Assembly: GCA_023623095.1 (NCBI GenBank) | Contig: JAMNXX010000261.1 | Coordinates: 1-12,999 of the forward strand | DNA: 12,999 nucleotides | Direction of reading: 5' to 3' | DNA from: Bacillota bacterium | Lineage (GTDB): Bacteria; Bacillota; Clostridia; Peptostreptococcales; Thermotaleaceae | Part shown: positions 6,218-12,999 of the stretch, piece by piece | How the letters are laid out: every line of letters starts with the position of its first letter | How positions within the stretch are numbered: position 1 is the stretch's first letter | The notes under the pieces: generated by a model | Told to the model about the DNA's origin: nothing | What the model saw: only the letters and a program-made list of their open reading frames with translations | Database searches by the model: none | Position numbers and translations under genes: made by a program

Positions 6218-7183
6218 ATGGCAAAAAATAAAGTATTTATTGGTAGCTTATGCACCATTGCTGCTCAAGTGTTATTTGGCTTCAGCTTTTTATTTACGAA
6301 GGAAGGTACAGCTTTGGTATCGCCGTGGACATTGCTGAGCTGGAGGTTTTTTGTTGCTTTTTTATTGTTTAACATCTGTATATTTTTTGGAATCATGAAA
6401 GTCAATTTTAAAGGGAAATCACTTTTACCGCTGGCCCAAATAGCGCTGCTGCAGCCTATCATATATTACATCGGAGAAACTTTTGGTATTAGCCTTACAA
6501 CCACATCGGAGAGCGGCGTTATTCTTGCGAGCATCCCAATCGTGACATTGTTGTTTTCCAGTATGATATTAAAGGAATTTCCTACAAAATTGCAGGTGGC
6601 AGGGGTGAGTACAACAGCGATAGGCATCGTCATCATTGTCCTGGTGAAAGGCTTTGAAGCAAGATTTAACATTATTGGTTATACAATGTTGGTCGTTGGA
6701 GTCATCACATACAGTTTATATTCTGTCTTCTCACAGAAAGCCGTTGAATTTTCAAGTGTAGAGAAAACGTATATAATGACGCTCTTTGGCACTATTTTCT
6801 TTACTGCTGTTGCTTTTATTGAAAACGCAACGGCCGGAACATTGAGGGAATTTATCCTTCTTCCCTTGACCCATCGGAACTTTTTAATATCCGTTTTATA
6901 TTTGGCTGCAGGCTGTTCTGTCGCTGCATTTATTTTTTACAATGCGGCTATCGCTTATATCGGGTCAAACAGAACGGTATCCTATATCGGCATTGGCACG
7001 ATCGTGAACGTTAGTGCGAGCATTTTCATATTGAAGGAACCCTTTTCCGTTTATCAAGGCATTGGTACGGTCTTGGTACTGATGGGGGTTTATATCGCAA
7101 ATGCAAATCCTGTATCGATAAAAAAGATGATCTCAAAGAAGAGGCAGCCTTTGCAAAAGAATCAATTTGAGCATGCAGAGTAA
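6218..7183 (+). CDS. EamA/DMT-superfamily transporter
   Basis: This 321-residue protein has about ten hydrophobic segments in two EamA repeats (about residues 8-145 and 155-298), the normal size and layout of drug/metabolite transporters such as RhaT/YdcZ-like permeases. Typical features are the first-helix pattern AAQVLFGFSFLFTK, LLSWRFFVAFLLF in the second, and VLVLMGVYIANA in the last helix, with a basic hydrophilic tail. It sits in the cytoplasmic membrane; members export or import amino acids, nucleosides or drugs, and the substrate cannot be read from sequence. AAAGGTGAGGA (6199-6209) precedes the ATG by 8 nt. It lies 66 nt after the DedA gene with no clear terminator between, so cotranscription is possible. 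No terminator with a clear T-run follows. Confidence 0.92.
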   Translation: MAKNKVFIGSLCTIAAQVLFGFSFLFTKEGTALVSPWTLLSWRFFVAFLLFNICIFFGIMKVNFKGKSLLPLAQIALLQPIIYYIGETFGISLTTTSESGVILASIPIVTLLFSSMILKEFPTKLQVAGVSTTAIGIVIIVLVKGFEARFNIIGYTMLVVGVITYSLYSVFSQKAVEFSSVEKTYIMTLFGTIFFTAVAFIENATAGTLREFILLPLTHRNFLISVLYLAAGCSVAAFIFYNAAIAYIGSNRTVSYIGIGTIVNVSASIFILKEPFSVYQGIGTVLVLMGVYIANANPVSIKKMISKKRQPLQKNQFEHAE

Positions 7184-7318
7184 AATCTTCGAATGATTTT
7201 CCTGCAACACTGGGTTTTACCCGCCTTGGACGATTCTGTTGATACAAAAAATAAATTTAGATATTGAGAGAAAAAATAAGTATCAGAAAGGGTGCAAAGA
7301 TGCGAGCGATTGCTAGAT
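7184..7318 (+). other. First part of a gene-free gap between the transporter and the flavoprotein
   Basis: The gap 7184-7567 holds no gene I can support. A small GGGT-TTT-ACCC hairpin lies at 7209-7219 without a T-run. A GTG-started 60-codon frame (7292-7474) has AGAAAG too close to its start and no recognisable product, so I left it out. The only notable structure is the repeat pair annotated next. Confidence 0.5.
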
Positions 7319-7344
7319 CGTTTTAAACGAATGATAGCGGTTTG
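7319..7344 (+). repeat. Copy 1 of a ~26-bp repeat with a dyad
   Basis: The unit has a palindromic head, CGTTTTAAACG (7319-7329), followed by AATGATAGCGGTTTG. The 19 bases 7326-7344 match 7466-7484 at 18 positions. The second copy lies 140 nt downstream, close to the start of the flavoprotein gene. Confidence 0.6.
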
Positions 7345-7458
7345 CGGGTTGGGGAAAGGCTATTCTAAAGGTGGAGGTTGGCCTGTCAAGTATCTGAATC
7401 CATTACTAGTAACAGAGATAATTGCTCAAATAAAGGGAATGGGTATGCAAAATGCTAC

Positions 7459-7484
7459 CGGTTGCAACGAATGATAGCGATTTG
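7459..7484 (+). repeat. Copy 2 of a ~26-bp repeat with a dyad
   Basis: The head is CGGTTGCAACG (7459-7469, containing the palindrome GTTGCAAC), followed by AATGATAGCGATTTG. Although the head differs in sequence from copy 1, both remain dyad symmetric. It ends 83 nt before the preferred flavoprotein start. Confidence 0.6.
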
Positions 7485-7567
7485 ATCAAAAATGAAGGTT
7501 TTTTCGCATGAAAAACGGACAAACTGATAAGAAATCAAAGAATAAAAAATATCGAGGGAAAGCAGAT

Positions 7568-8800
7568 ATGGGAAAAAAACATGTAATCGTTGTGGGAGGC
7601 GGAGCCTCGGGGATGATGGCTGCCATTGCTGCGAGGAGGCAGGGTGCAGATGTTACGATCCTGGAGAGAAATCCGCGGGTTGGAAAAAAGATACTGGCTA
7701 CCGGAAACGGGCGATGTAATTTTACGAATGTCAATGCGGATATTCACTGCTTTCATGGCAGCAATCCCAAATTTGCATACAGCGCATTGTCCAGGTTTAG
7801 TCCCCGGGAAACAATCGATTTTTTTGAAAATCTCGGGATTGCCCATAAGGTAGAAGATGCCGGCAAAGTGTTTCCAATGTCCGATCAAGCTTCCAGCATT
7901 TTGGATGTACTGCTTTATGAGCTGAACGAAATCGGCGTTTCGATCGTCTGCAATGCTTATGTAAAAGAGATTATATATCAAAAAGATGTATTTAAAATCG
8001 TATTAGAAAACGAAAATATATTTAAAGCAGACAGGGTCATCATCGCTACGGGAGGAAAGGCGATGCCTTCTACCGGTTCAGATGGAAACGGATTTGAATT
8101 GGCAAAGAAGCTGGGGCATACCGTTACCGATATCTTTCCTGCCCTTGTGCAGTTAAAGCTGGAAGGTGGATTTTTCAAACAGATTGAGGGAGTGAAATTC
8201 GTCGGAACTGCTGAGATTTTGCATAACAGCAAGTCGATTGCAAAAGACAGAGGAGATATTTTATTTGGCAATTATGGGGTTTCAGGCCCTCCTATTTTGC
8301 AGCTCAGCAGAAAAGCCGGGGAGCTGCTGCAGAAGAATGAAAAGGCGGTATTGAAGATAGCCATTATCGATCAGATGCCGAAAGAGCAGTTGCAAAAACT
8401 TCTGATGACCCGTTTTACAAATCAGCCCAAAAAGACAATCGCATTCAACCTAGTCGGCCTGATAAACAAAAGGCTGATCCCTGTTTTGCTGAAAGAAGCA
8501 GGTATTGACGATTTAAAGCTTCCTGCAGGGAACGTTTCTAAAAAAGATTGTGAGAAAATCGCAAATATATTGGTAGACTGGAGATTCAATGTAAGGGGAA
8601 CGAAAAGCTGGCCAAGCGCACAGGTGACTGCAGGAGGTGTTAATACAAAAGAAATCAACCCTAATACCATGGAGTCAAAGATCGTAAAAGGATTGTTTTT
8701 TTCAGGCGAAATTATCGATATCGACGGGCAGTGCGGCGGATTCAATTTGCAGTGGGCATGGTCATCCGGGATGATTGCCGGACAGAATGCTGCGCTTTGA
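7568..8800 (+). CDS. HI0933/YhiN/BaiN-family FAD-dependent oxidoreductase
   Basis: This 410-residue flavoprotein starts with the dinucleotide-binding motif VGGGASG (residues 9-15) and an ERN acidic end to the second strand. It continues with GKKILATGNGRCNFTN, IIATGGKAMPSTGSDGNG, the domain-insert signature FGNYGVSGPPILQLS, and the C-terminal FAD-closing motif GEIIDIDGQCGGFNLQWAWSSG. These are the hallmarks of the HI0933-like family (YhiN). BaiN of Clostridium scindens, proposed to act in bile-acid 7-dehydroxylation, belongs to the same family, but most members have no known substrate and I see no bile-acid genes nearby. I prefer ATG 7568 because GAGG (7554-7557) lies upstream and the family begins just before the FAD motif. 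ATG 7508, with GAAGG 9 nt upstream, would add a Lys-rich 20-residue tail and is a real alternative. Confidence 0.93.
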   Translation: MGKKHVIVVGGGASGMMAAIAARRQGADVTILERNPRVGKKILATGNGRCNFTNVNADIHCFHGSNPKFAYSALSRFSPRETIDFFENLGIAHKVEDAGKVFPMSDQASSILDVLLYELNEIGVSIVCNAYVKEIIYQKDVFKIVLENENIFKADRVIIATGGKAMPSTGSDGNGFELAKKLGHTVTDIFPALVQLKLEGGFFKQIEGVKFVGTAEILHNSKSIAKDRGDILFGNYGVSGPPILQLSRKAGELLQKNEKAVLKIAIIDQMPKEQLQKLLMTRFTNQPKKTIAFNLVGLINKRLIPVLLKEAGIDDLKLPAGNVSKKDCEKIANILVDWRFNVRGTKSWPSAQVTAGGVNTKEINPNTMESKIVKGLFFSGEIIDIDGQCGGFNLQWAWSSGMIAGQNAAL

Positions 8801-8813
8801 TATCGTCTCCGGG

Positions 8814-8846
8814 GTTTTCCTCTTAATAAGAGCGGGAAACATTTTT
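8814..8846 (+). terminator. Probable terminator of the flavoprotein gene
   Basis: CTCTT (8820-8824) pairs with AAGAG (8828-8832) around a 3-nt loop. The stem extends through a one-base bulge by C-G, two G-T and two T-A pairs to about 8815/8838. A T-run (8842-8846) follows. It lies 14 nt after the stop. The bulge and wobbles lower certainty. Confidence 0.5.
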
Positions 8847-8923
8847 GCTGATGAAAGTAGAATGTGGGAAAATACTTTTCAGTCTTTTTAAAAAGTGGGT
8901 CTAATGGAGAAATGCCCATAGAA

Positions 8924-8980
8924 AAACTCCTTTCTGACATCGTTGATTTCGGATCCTTGTCAGAAAGGAGTTTCTATTTT
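8924..8980. terminator. Bidirectional terminator between convergent units
   Basis: AAACTCCTTTCTGAC (8924-8938) and its exact reverse complement (8959-8973) form a 15-bp perfect stem around a 20-nt loop. On the forward strand it is followed by TTCTATTTTTA. On the reverse strand the hairpin is followed by a run of five T, in line with ending the hydrogenase operon about 115 nt after its last gene. The stretch from 8981 to 9087 has only a 4-bp GGCT/AGCC hairpin and no gene. Confidence 0.75.
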
Positions 8981-9087
8981 TAAGAAGATACAAGTTTTTA
9001 CATCTTCATATCAAAATGATGGGTATTTTTTTATCTACGGGCAGTTTCGGCTCAAAAGCCTTTGCGATTGGTAAACAAGTATTGGTA

Positions 9088-9339
9088 TCATTCTTTTTTT
9101 ATTTTTGGTAAAATGATCGTTTCAAAAAAATTGTCCAGTTGATTTGGTTTCAATGAGTAGATTTTTTCTTCACCGATGTCCACAGAAACTGCATCGCTGC
9201 ATTCTCCTAAACAAAAGGCAGGGTTGATGAATACCTTGTCTCCCAATTGGTGTTTATCGATCAGATCTTGCAGGCCATGAATGATGTGGTAAGAGCCTTT
9301 TAAATGACATGCAGTGCCAACGCATACTTTTATAATCAT
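9088..9339 (-). CDS. Thioredoxin-like [2Fe-2S] ferredoxin (NuoE C-terminal-like)
   Basis: This 83-residue protein has the four-cysteine pattern of the thioredoxin-fold [2Fe-2S] family: C-V-G-T-A-C (Cys6, Cys11) and C-L-G-E-C (Cys43, Cys47). It corresponds to the C-terminal half of NuoE/HydC and lacks the N-terminal helical part. It follows hydA by 4 nt, with GGAGAG at the end of hydA as its ribosome site, so it is translated with the hydrogenase. It probably acts as an extra electron-transfer subunit or mobile carrier of the complex. The larger HydA proteins carry an extra C-terminal domain of about this size that this HydA lacks, so the protein may be a detached form of it (inference). No other function is suggested by its sequence. 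Confidence 0.85.
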   Translation of the reverse strand: MIIKVCVGTACHLKGSYHIIHGLQDLIDKHQLGDKVFINPAFCLGECSDAVSVDIGEEKIYSLKPNQLDNFFETIILPKIKKE

Positions 9340-9343
9340 TTCT

Positions 9344-11056
9344 TCACTCTCCTAAACTCTTTTTTGTTTTAGGATGATGCAATATATGTCTGTTCTTACT
9401 TAAGATTCCGTTATACAGGGAAATAATGACAGGGTTTTCTTCTGATTTTTTGATCTGCGAGATGCTGTCGGCTTTATAAATTCCTTTTGTTCTGCTGTAT
9501 TTCATATCCCCATTCATTGAAACCGGTTGTCCTGCACCACCGATGCAGCCTCCTGGGCAGGCCATAACTTCAATAAAATCATATTTTCGTTCCCCGGATT
9601 TGATTTGCTTTATTAATTTTTGTACACTGCTCAATCCATTTACGACTGCGATGTGAACTTTTTTATCATCGACCGTGATGCATGCTTCCTTTACGTTATC
9701 CAGACCTTGTGCGGGCTGGAAGATTTCGTGGATCGGGTTGCTATTGGATATTTTTTCTGTGCTGCATCTTCGGATGACGGCTTCAGCGACGCCACCGCTT
9801 GCCCCGAAGATTACGCCGGCACCACTCGCTAAACCGAAGGGCATGTCTAGGGATTCAGGTTCTAATTCTTCGAATGCGATCCCCGCTTCTTTGAACATTC
9901 GGGCTAATTCCTGTGTTGTAAGGACAATATCCACATCTTTTACTCCGTTGTTTCTATATTCTTCTCGGTTTGCTTCGTATTTCTTGGCAGTACAGGGCAT
10001 GATGGATATCATGATGGTTTTTTTGTTTTCTGCTGCATCTCTTTTTTTATAATGTTCTTTAATGACAGCGCCAAACATCTGTTGTGGAGATCGACAAGTA
10101 GACACATTTTCTTGGAGTTCAGGAAATTTTTGCTCTACCAATCGGACCCATGCAGGGCAGCAAGAAGTAAACAAAGGGAGTGAATCTGGATGATTAAGAA
10201 ATTTATCCAAAAACTCTTTTGTTTCTTCAATAACGGTTAAATCTGCGCCAACACTTGTATCATAGACTTCGTCAACACCAAGCTTTTTTAATGCAGCTGC
10301 AATTTTTCCGGTTACGATCTCTCCTGGCGGAAGTCCAAATTCTTCGCCCAATGCGACTCGGACCGCCGGAGCGATCTGTACGACAACTCTTGTATCTGGT
10401 TGATTAATCGCTTCCCAGGCTTCGTCCACATGACTCTTGATAACAATCGCTCCTGTTGGGCATACGGAAGCACATTGTCCACAATTGACACACGCCACCT
10501 CTGCAAGTTTTCTATCGAAAGAGGGAGTCACTTTTATTTGCGCACCTCTGTATGCGAATCCCAATACGCCGATTCCCTGAATTTCTTCACACATCCGGAC
10601 GCAGTCCCCGCATATGATGCATTTATTTGGATTGCGGACTAAGGAAATGCTGCTGTCGTCGATTTCAAATTTTGCCTCTGGTTTTTCAAATCGTATCTTC
10701 TTAAGGCCGAGTTTCAATGCCAATTCTTGTAGCTTACATGTTCCGTTTTTTTCACAGATGGTGCAATCACCGCAGTGGTTAGAAAGGAGCAATTCTAAAA
10801 TCATTCTTCGATATTTTTGAAGCCGTGGTGTATTGGTAAATATTTTCATGCCGTCTTTCGGGGGTGTGGAGCATGATGTCAGGATTTGTCCCCGATCATT
10901 TTCTACCACACACATCCGGCAAGCACCATATATACTTAATTCTGAATGATAACAGAAAGTAGGCAGCTCGATACCCGCTCGTCTAACGACGTCCAATACA
11001 TTTTTTTCTTTGTCGAAGCTTACGGGTTGATTATTTATGAAAATCTTCTTTTTCAT
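9344..11056 (-). CDS. hydA: [FeFe]-hydrogenase catalytic subunit HydA
   Basis: This 570-residue protein reduces protons or oxidises H2 at the H-cluster. From the N-terminus it has a plant-type [2Fe-2S] domain (Cys35, 46, 49, 62), a His-ligated [4Fe-4S] (His94, Cys98, 101, 107), two [4Fe-4S] sites (Cys146, 149, 152, 156 and Cys189, 192, 195, 199), and the catalytic domain. H-cluster motifs are TSCCPAW (Cys300 ligand, Cys299 proton-transfer Cys), MPCTAKKYEA (Cys355) and EVMACPGGCIGGAGQP (Cys500, Cys504). The order and numbering are nearly those of Clostridium pasteurianum CpI (574 residues). The partners HydB and HydC argue for the multimeric electron-bifurcating type instead of a lone ferredoxin hydrogenase. 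ATG 11056 has GAGGGGG upstream, formed by the end of hydB; a longer in-frame start inside hydB is rejected. No signal peptide is present, so it is cytoplasmic. Confidence 0.97.
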   Translation of the reverse strand: MKKKIFINNQPVSFDKEKNVLDVVRRAGIELPTFCYHSELSIYGACRMCVVENDRGQILTSCSTPPKDGMKIFTNTPRLQKYRRMILELLLSNHCGDCTICEKNGTCKLQELALKLGLKKIRFEKPEAKFEIDDSSISLVRNPNKCIICGDCVRMCEEIQGIGVLGFAYRGAQIKVTPSFDRKLAEVACVNCGQCASVCPTGAIVIKSHVDEAWEAINQPDTRVVVQIAPAVRVALGEEFGLPPGEIVTGKIAAALKKLGVDEVYDTSVGADLTVIEETKEFLDKFLNHPDSLPLFTSCCPAWVRLVEQKFPELQENVSTCRSPQQMFGAVIKEHYKKRDAAENKKTIMISIMPCTAKKYEANREEYRNNGVKDVDIVLTTQELARMFKEAGIAFEELEPESLDMPFGLASGAGVIFGASGGVAEAVIRRCSTEKISNSNPIHEIFQPAQGLDNVKEACITVDDKKVHIAVVNGLSSVQKLIKQIKSGERKYDFIEVMACPGGCIGGAGQPVSMNGDMKYSRTKGIYKADSISQIKKSEENPVIISLYNGILSKNRHILHHPKTKKSLGE

Positions 11057-11061
11057 CAGGA

Positions 11062-12933
11062 TTACACCCCCTCGATTGCTGAAAATGGACATGATTCGAT
11101 GCAGGCACCGCATTTGATGCATTTTTCTTCATCGATCCGGAACGGTTCTTTTAATTTGCCTTCGATAGCATTTACCGGACATGCTTTTGCACATTTGCTG
11201 CATCCTTTACAACGATCTGCATGAATTTTAAACACTCTTAAACTTTCGCAAGAACCTGTAGGACATCTTTTGTCAACAATATGTGCGATATATTCATCCT
11301 TAAAATAGTTTAATGTACTGATAACAGGGTTACCCGCCGTTTTTCCTAAGCCGCACAATGCCGTGTGACTGACCGTATCCACTAAGTCATATAGCAAATC
11401 GATATCTTCCAATTCTCCCTGACCCGATACAATTTTTTCAAGTATTTGCAGCATCCGTTTGGTTCCTTCTCTACAAGGAACGCATTTTCCGCAAGATTCA
11501 TTTTGGGTAAAATTCATAAAAAACTTCGCTACATCGATCATACATGTATCTTCATCCATTACGACCAATCCGCCTGAACCGATCATCGCTCCAACTTCTT
11601 TTAGAGAATCAAAATCCATAGGCAGATCCAGATGTTCTTTTGTTAAACATGCCCCGGATGGTCCCCCGATTTGTACTGCTTTAAACTCCTTGTTGTTTTT
11701 GATTCCGCCGCCGATATCATAGATCACTTCGCGCAATGTGGTTCCCATAGGGACCTCGATGAGGCCTGTGTTATTGACATTTCCCGTTAGCGCAAAAGCT
11801 TTCGTTCCGGGACTATTTTCTGTGCCGATGCTTTTATACCAGTCCGCACCGTTTAAAATAATGAAAGTAACGTTGGCAAATGTTTCAACATTATTCAATA
11901 CAGTTGGTTTCTCCCATAGCCCTTTTTCTACCGTTCGAGGAGGTTTGACCCTGGGCATGCCTCTATTTCCCTCTATGGAAGCAGTTAGCGCACTGCCTTC
12001 TCCGCAGACGAAGGCTCCTGCACCCCGGTTGATATGAATATCAAAGTGAAAGTCAGAGCCGAGGATGTTTTTTCCTAAAAGTCCGTATTCTCTCGCTTGT
12101 TCGATTGCATTCTTCAGCCGCTCGATTGCCAGAGGATATTCTGCCCGAACGTAAATATATCCCTCTGTACTTTTTGTGGCATATCCTGCTATGAGCATTC
12201 CTTCAATAATTCGATGGGGGTCTCCTTCCATAATGCTTCGATCCATGAAGGCTCCCGGATCCCCTTCATCTCCATTGCATACCACATATTTTACATCGCT
12301 TTCTTGCTTTAAGACTTGCGTCCATTTGGTCCCTGTTAAAAAGCCTCCTCCTCCTCTTCCGCGCAACTTCGATTCCGTTATCATTTCACATATTTCTTCC
12401 CGGCTAAGCTCTTGGATAGCTTTTTGGAGGGCTTTATATCCATCATTGGCAATATATTCTTTAATGGACTCTGCATGAATGCGCCCGCAGTGTTCCAGCA
12501 CGTTTCTTGTCTGTTTTTTATAAAATGGGATGCTGTCTTCTGAGGGAAAGATTTTATCTCCGTCTTGATACATCAATCGCTCGATTGCTTTTCCTTCCAT
12601 TAATGTTTTTTCTACGATCTCTTCACAGTCCTCTGGTTGTACTTTTATGTAAAAATATCCTTCCGGTTCGATGCGCAGAAGCGGACCCATTTCACAAAAT
12701 CCATGACAACCGCTTTTTTTAACGGCAATGCCTTCCTTTTCTTCTTCCAATTCGATATCCACCAGTAGATCTTTTTCAGCAATTAGATTCTTGATTTTTT
12801 CATAAATGATGAGAGAGCCTCCCGCTACACAACCCGTTCCGGCACAAACCAATACTTTTCTCTTCTGCAGTTTTAGTAAATGATTATATTTTATCCTGCT
12901 TTCATGAAGTCGGCTTACCGTGGAAAAAGTCAT
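11062..12933 (-). CDS. hydB: NuoF-like flavin/NAD(P) subunit HydB of the bifurcating hydrogenase
   Basis: This 623-residue subunit has an N-terminal thioredoxin-like [2Fe-2S] domain (Cys30, 35, 76, 80), then a NuoF core with FMN and nucleotide motifs GRGGGGFLTGTKW (192-204), NGDEGDPGAFMDR (220-232) and NRGAGAFVCGEGSAL (302-316). A [4Fe-4S] site follows (Cys481, 484, 487, 527), and a C-terminal two-[4Fe-4S] ferredoxin domain (Cys575, 578, 581, 585 and Cys605, 608, 611, 615). FMN is where bifurcation between ferredoxin and pyridine nucleotide is thought to occur. His551, Cys557 and Cys562 may form the hinge zinc site described for HydB (inference). Gly313 replaces the Glu183 of E. coli NuoF, which bears on NAD versus NADP use. 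AGGAGG lies 7 nt before the ATG, which overlaps the hydC stop by 4 nt. hydA starts 5 nt after its stop. Confidence 0.96.
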   Translation of the reverse strand: MTFSTVSRLHESRIKYNHLLKLQKRKVLVCAGTGCVAGGSLIIYEKIKNLIAEKDLLVDIELEEEKEGIAVKKSGCHGFCEMGPLLRIEPEGYFYIKVQPEDCEEIVEKTLMEGKAIERLMYQDGDKIFPSEDSIPFYKKQTRNVLEHCGRIHAESIKEYIANDGYKALQKAIQELSREEICEMITESKLRGRGGGGFLTGTKWTQVLKQESDVKYVVCNGDEGDPGAFMDRSIMEGDPHRIIEGMLIAGYATKSTEGYIYVRAEYPLAIERLKNAIEQAREYGLLGKNILGSDFHFDIHINRGAGAFVCGEGSALTASIEGNRGMPRVKPPRTVEKGLWEKPTVLNNVETFANVTFIILNGADWYKSIGTENSPGTKAFALTGNVNNTGLIEVPMGTTLREVIYDIGGGIKNNKEFKAVQIGGPSGACLTKEHLDLPMDFDSLKEVGAMIGSGGLVVMDEDTCMIDVAKFFMNFTQNESCGKCVPCREGTKRMLQILEKIVSGQGELEDIDLLYDLVDTVSHTALCGLGKTAGNPVISTLNYFKDEYIAHIVDKRCPTGSCESLRVFKIHADRCKGCSKCAKACPVNAIEGKLKEPFRIDEEKCIKCGACIESCPFSAIEGV

Positions 12934-12999
12934 TTTTCTTCCTCCTTTCTGAGGGTGTCGATCAGTTCTACCGCTTCTTCGGGCGTTATTTTTCCATAT
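12930..12999 (-). CDS. hydC: NuoE-like subunit HydC, C-terminal end only
   Basis: The reverse-strand frame entering the window at 12998 encodes 22 residues, starting YGKITPEEAVELID and ending in an acidic/basic tail before TGA. This matches the usual C-terminus of NuoE-type subunits (YGKLTPE plus a helix). Its TGA overlaps the hydB ATG (ATGA). Family members carry a thioredoxin-like [2Fe-2S] cluster and sit next to HydB, so order and tail together support the call. All the cysteines lie outside the window. Confidence 0.75.
   Translation of the reverse strand, partial: YGKITPEEAVELIDTLRKEEEK

Noticed and set aside
7292..7474. 60-codon frame with GTG start, segment GGGWPVKYLNPLLVTEII
   Set aside because: No properly spaced ribosome site, no recognised family, and it spans the paired repeats.
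7319..7484. CRISPR array
   Set aside because: Only two imperfect copies with a spacer over 100 nt, and no cas genes in the window.
9344..11122. Longer HydA starting at 11122
   Set aside because: The extra 22 residues are read inside the end of hydB, encoding its C-terminal ferredoxin in another frame, and do not match the family. ATG 11056 has its own ribosome site and gives the CpI-like length.

Overview
The window looks like a chromosomal stretch from a strictly anaerobic, low-to-moderate GC Firmicute, probably class Clostridia. The reasons are strong AGGAGG-type ribosome sites, a walJ-htrA-rlmH neighbourhood, and a NuoE/NuoF-type [FeFe]-hydrogenase operon of the electron-bifurcating kind. 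I cannot name the genus from sequence alone.

Layout. (1) Positions 1-1180 hold the 3' part of murA (peptidoglycan precursor synthesis), closed by a hairpin terminator. (2) Positions 1295-4267 hold a forward run: walJ/yycJ (metallo-beta-lactamase fold), an HtrA-type membrane-anchored serine protease, a small DUF454/YbaN membrane protein with a TTG start, and rlmH (23S rRNA methyltransferase), whose start overlaps the stop of the DUF454 gene. (3) Positions 4268-5187 are an AT-rich accessory patch carrying a phd-doc type toxin-antitoxin pair with its own promoter, a candidate operator and a terminator. The doc toxin has one in-frame TAG at codon 41, before its Fic motif, so it appears dead while the antitoxin is intact. 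An 11-bp direct repeat flanks the patch. (4) Positions 5188-7183 hold a gene-poor stretch, a promoter, a DedA-family membrane protein and an EamA/DMT transporter. (5) Positions 7184-8800 hold a non-coding stretch with two related ~26-bp repeats, then an HI0933/YhiN/BaiN-type flavoprotein. (6) Positions 8801-9087 are the convergent gap, with one hairpin for the flavoprotein and a 15-bp perfect hairpin likely to stop transcription from both sides. (7) Positions 9088-12999, reverse strand, hold an operon read hydC(partial)-hydB-hydA-small [2Fe-2S] ferredoxin. Its genes overlap or sit 4-5 nt apart.

How the genes work together. The forward genes mostly serve the envelope (MurA, WalJ, HtrA, DedA) and ribosome maturation (RlmH). 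The reverse operon would couple H2 to a pyridine nucleotide and ferredoxin. Its HydA carries all H-cluster and accessory cluster ligands. Its HydB carries FMN/NAD motifs, but has Gly where E. coli NuoF has Glu183, a residue tied to NAD over NADP preference. No hydrogenase maturation genes (hydE, hydF, hydG) are in the window.

I found no convincing wholly new system. The items most worth a second look are the broken toxin, the HydB nucleotide-site substitution, the detached ferredoxin subunit, and the paired repeats upstream of the flavoprotein.
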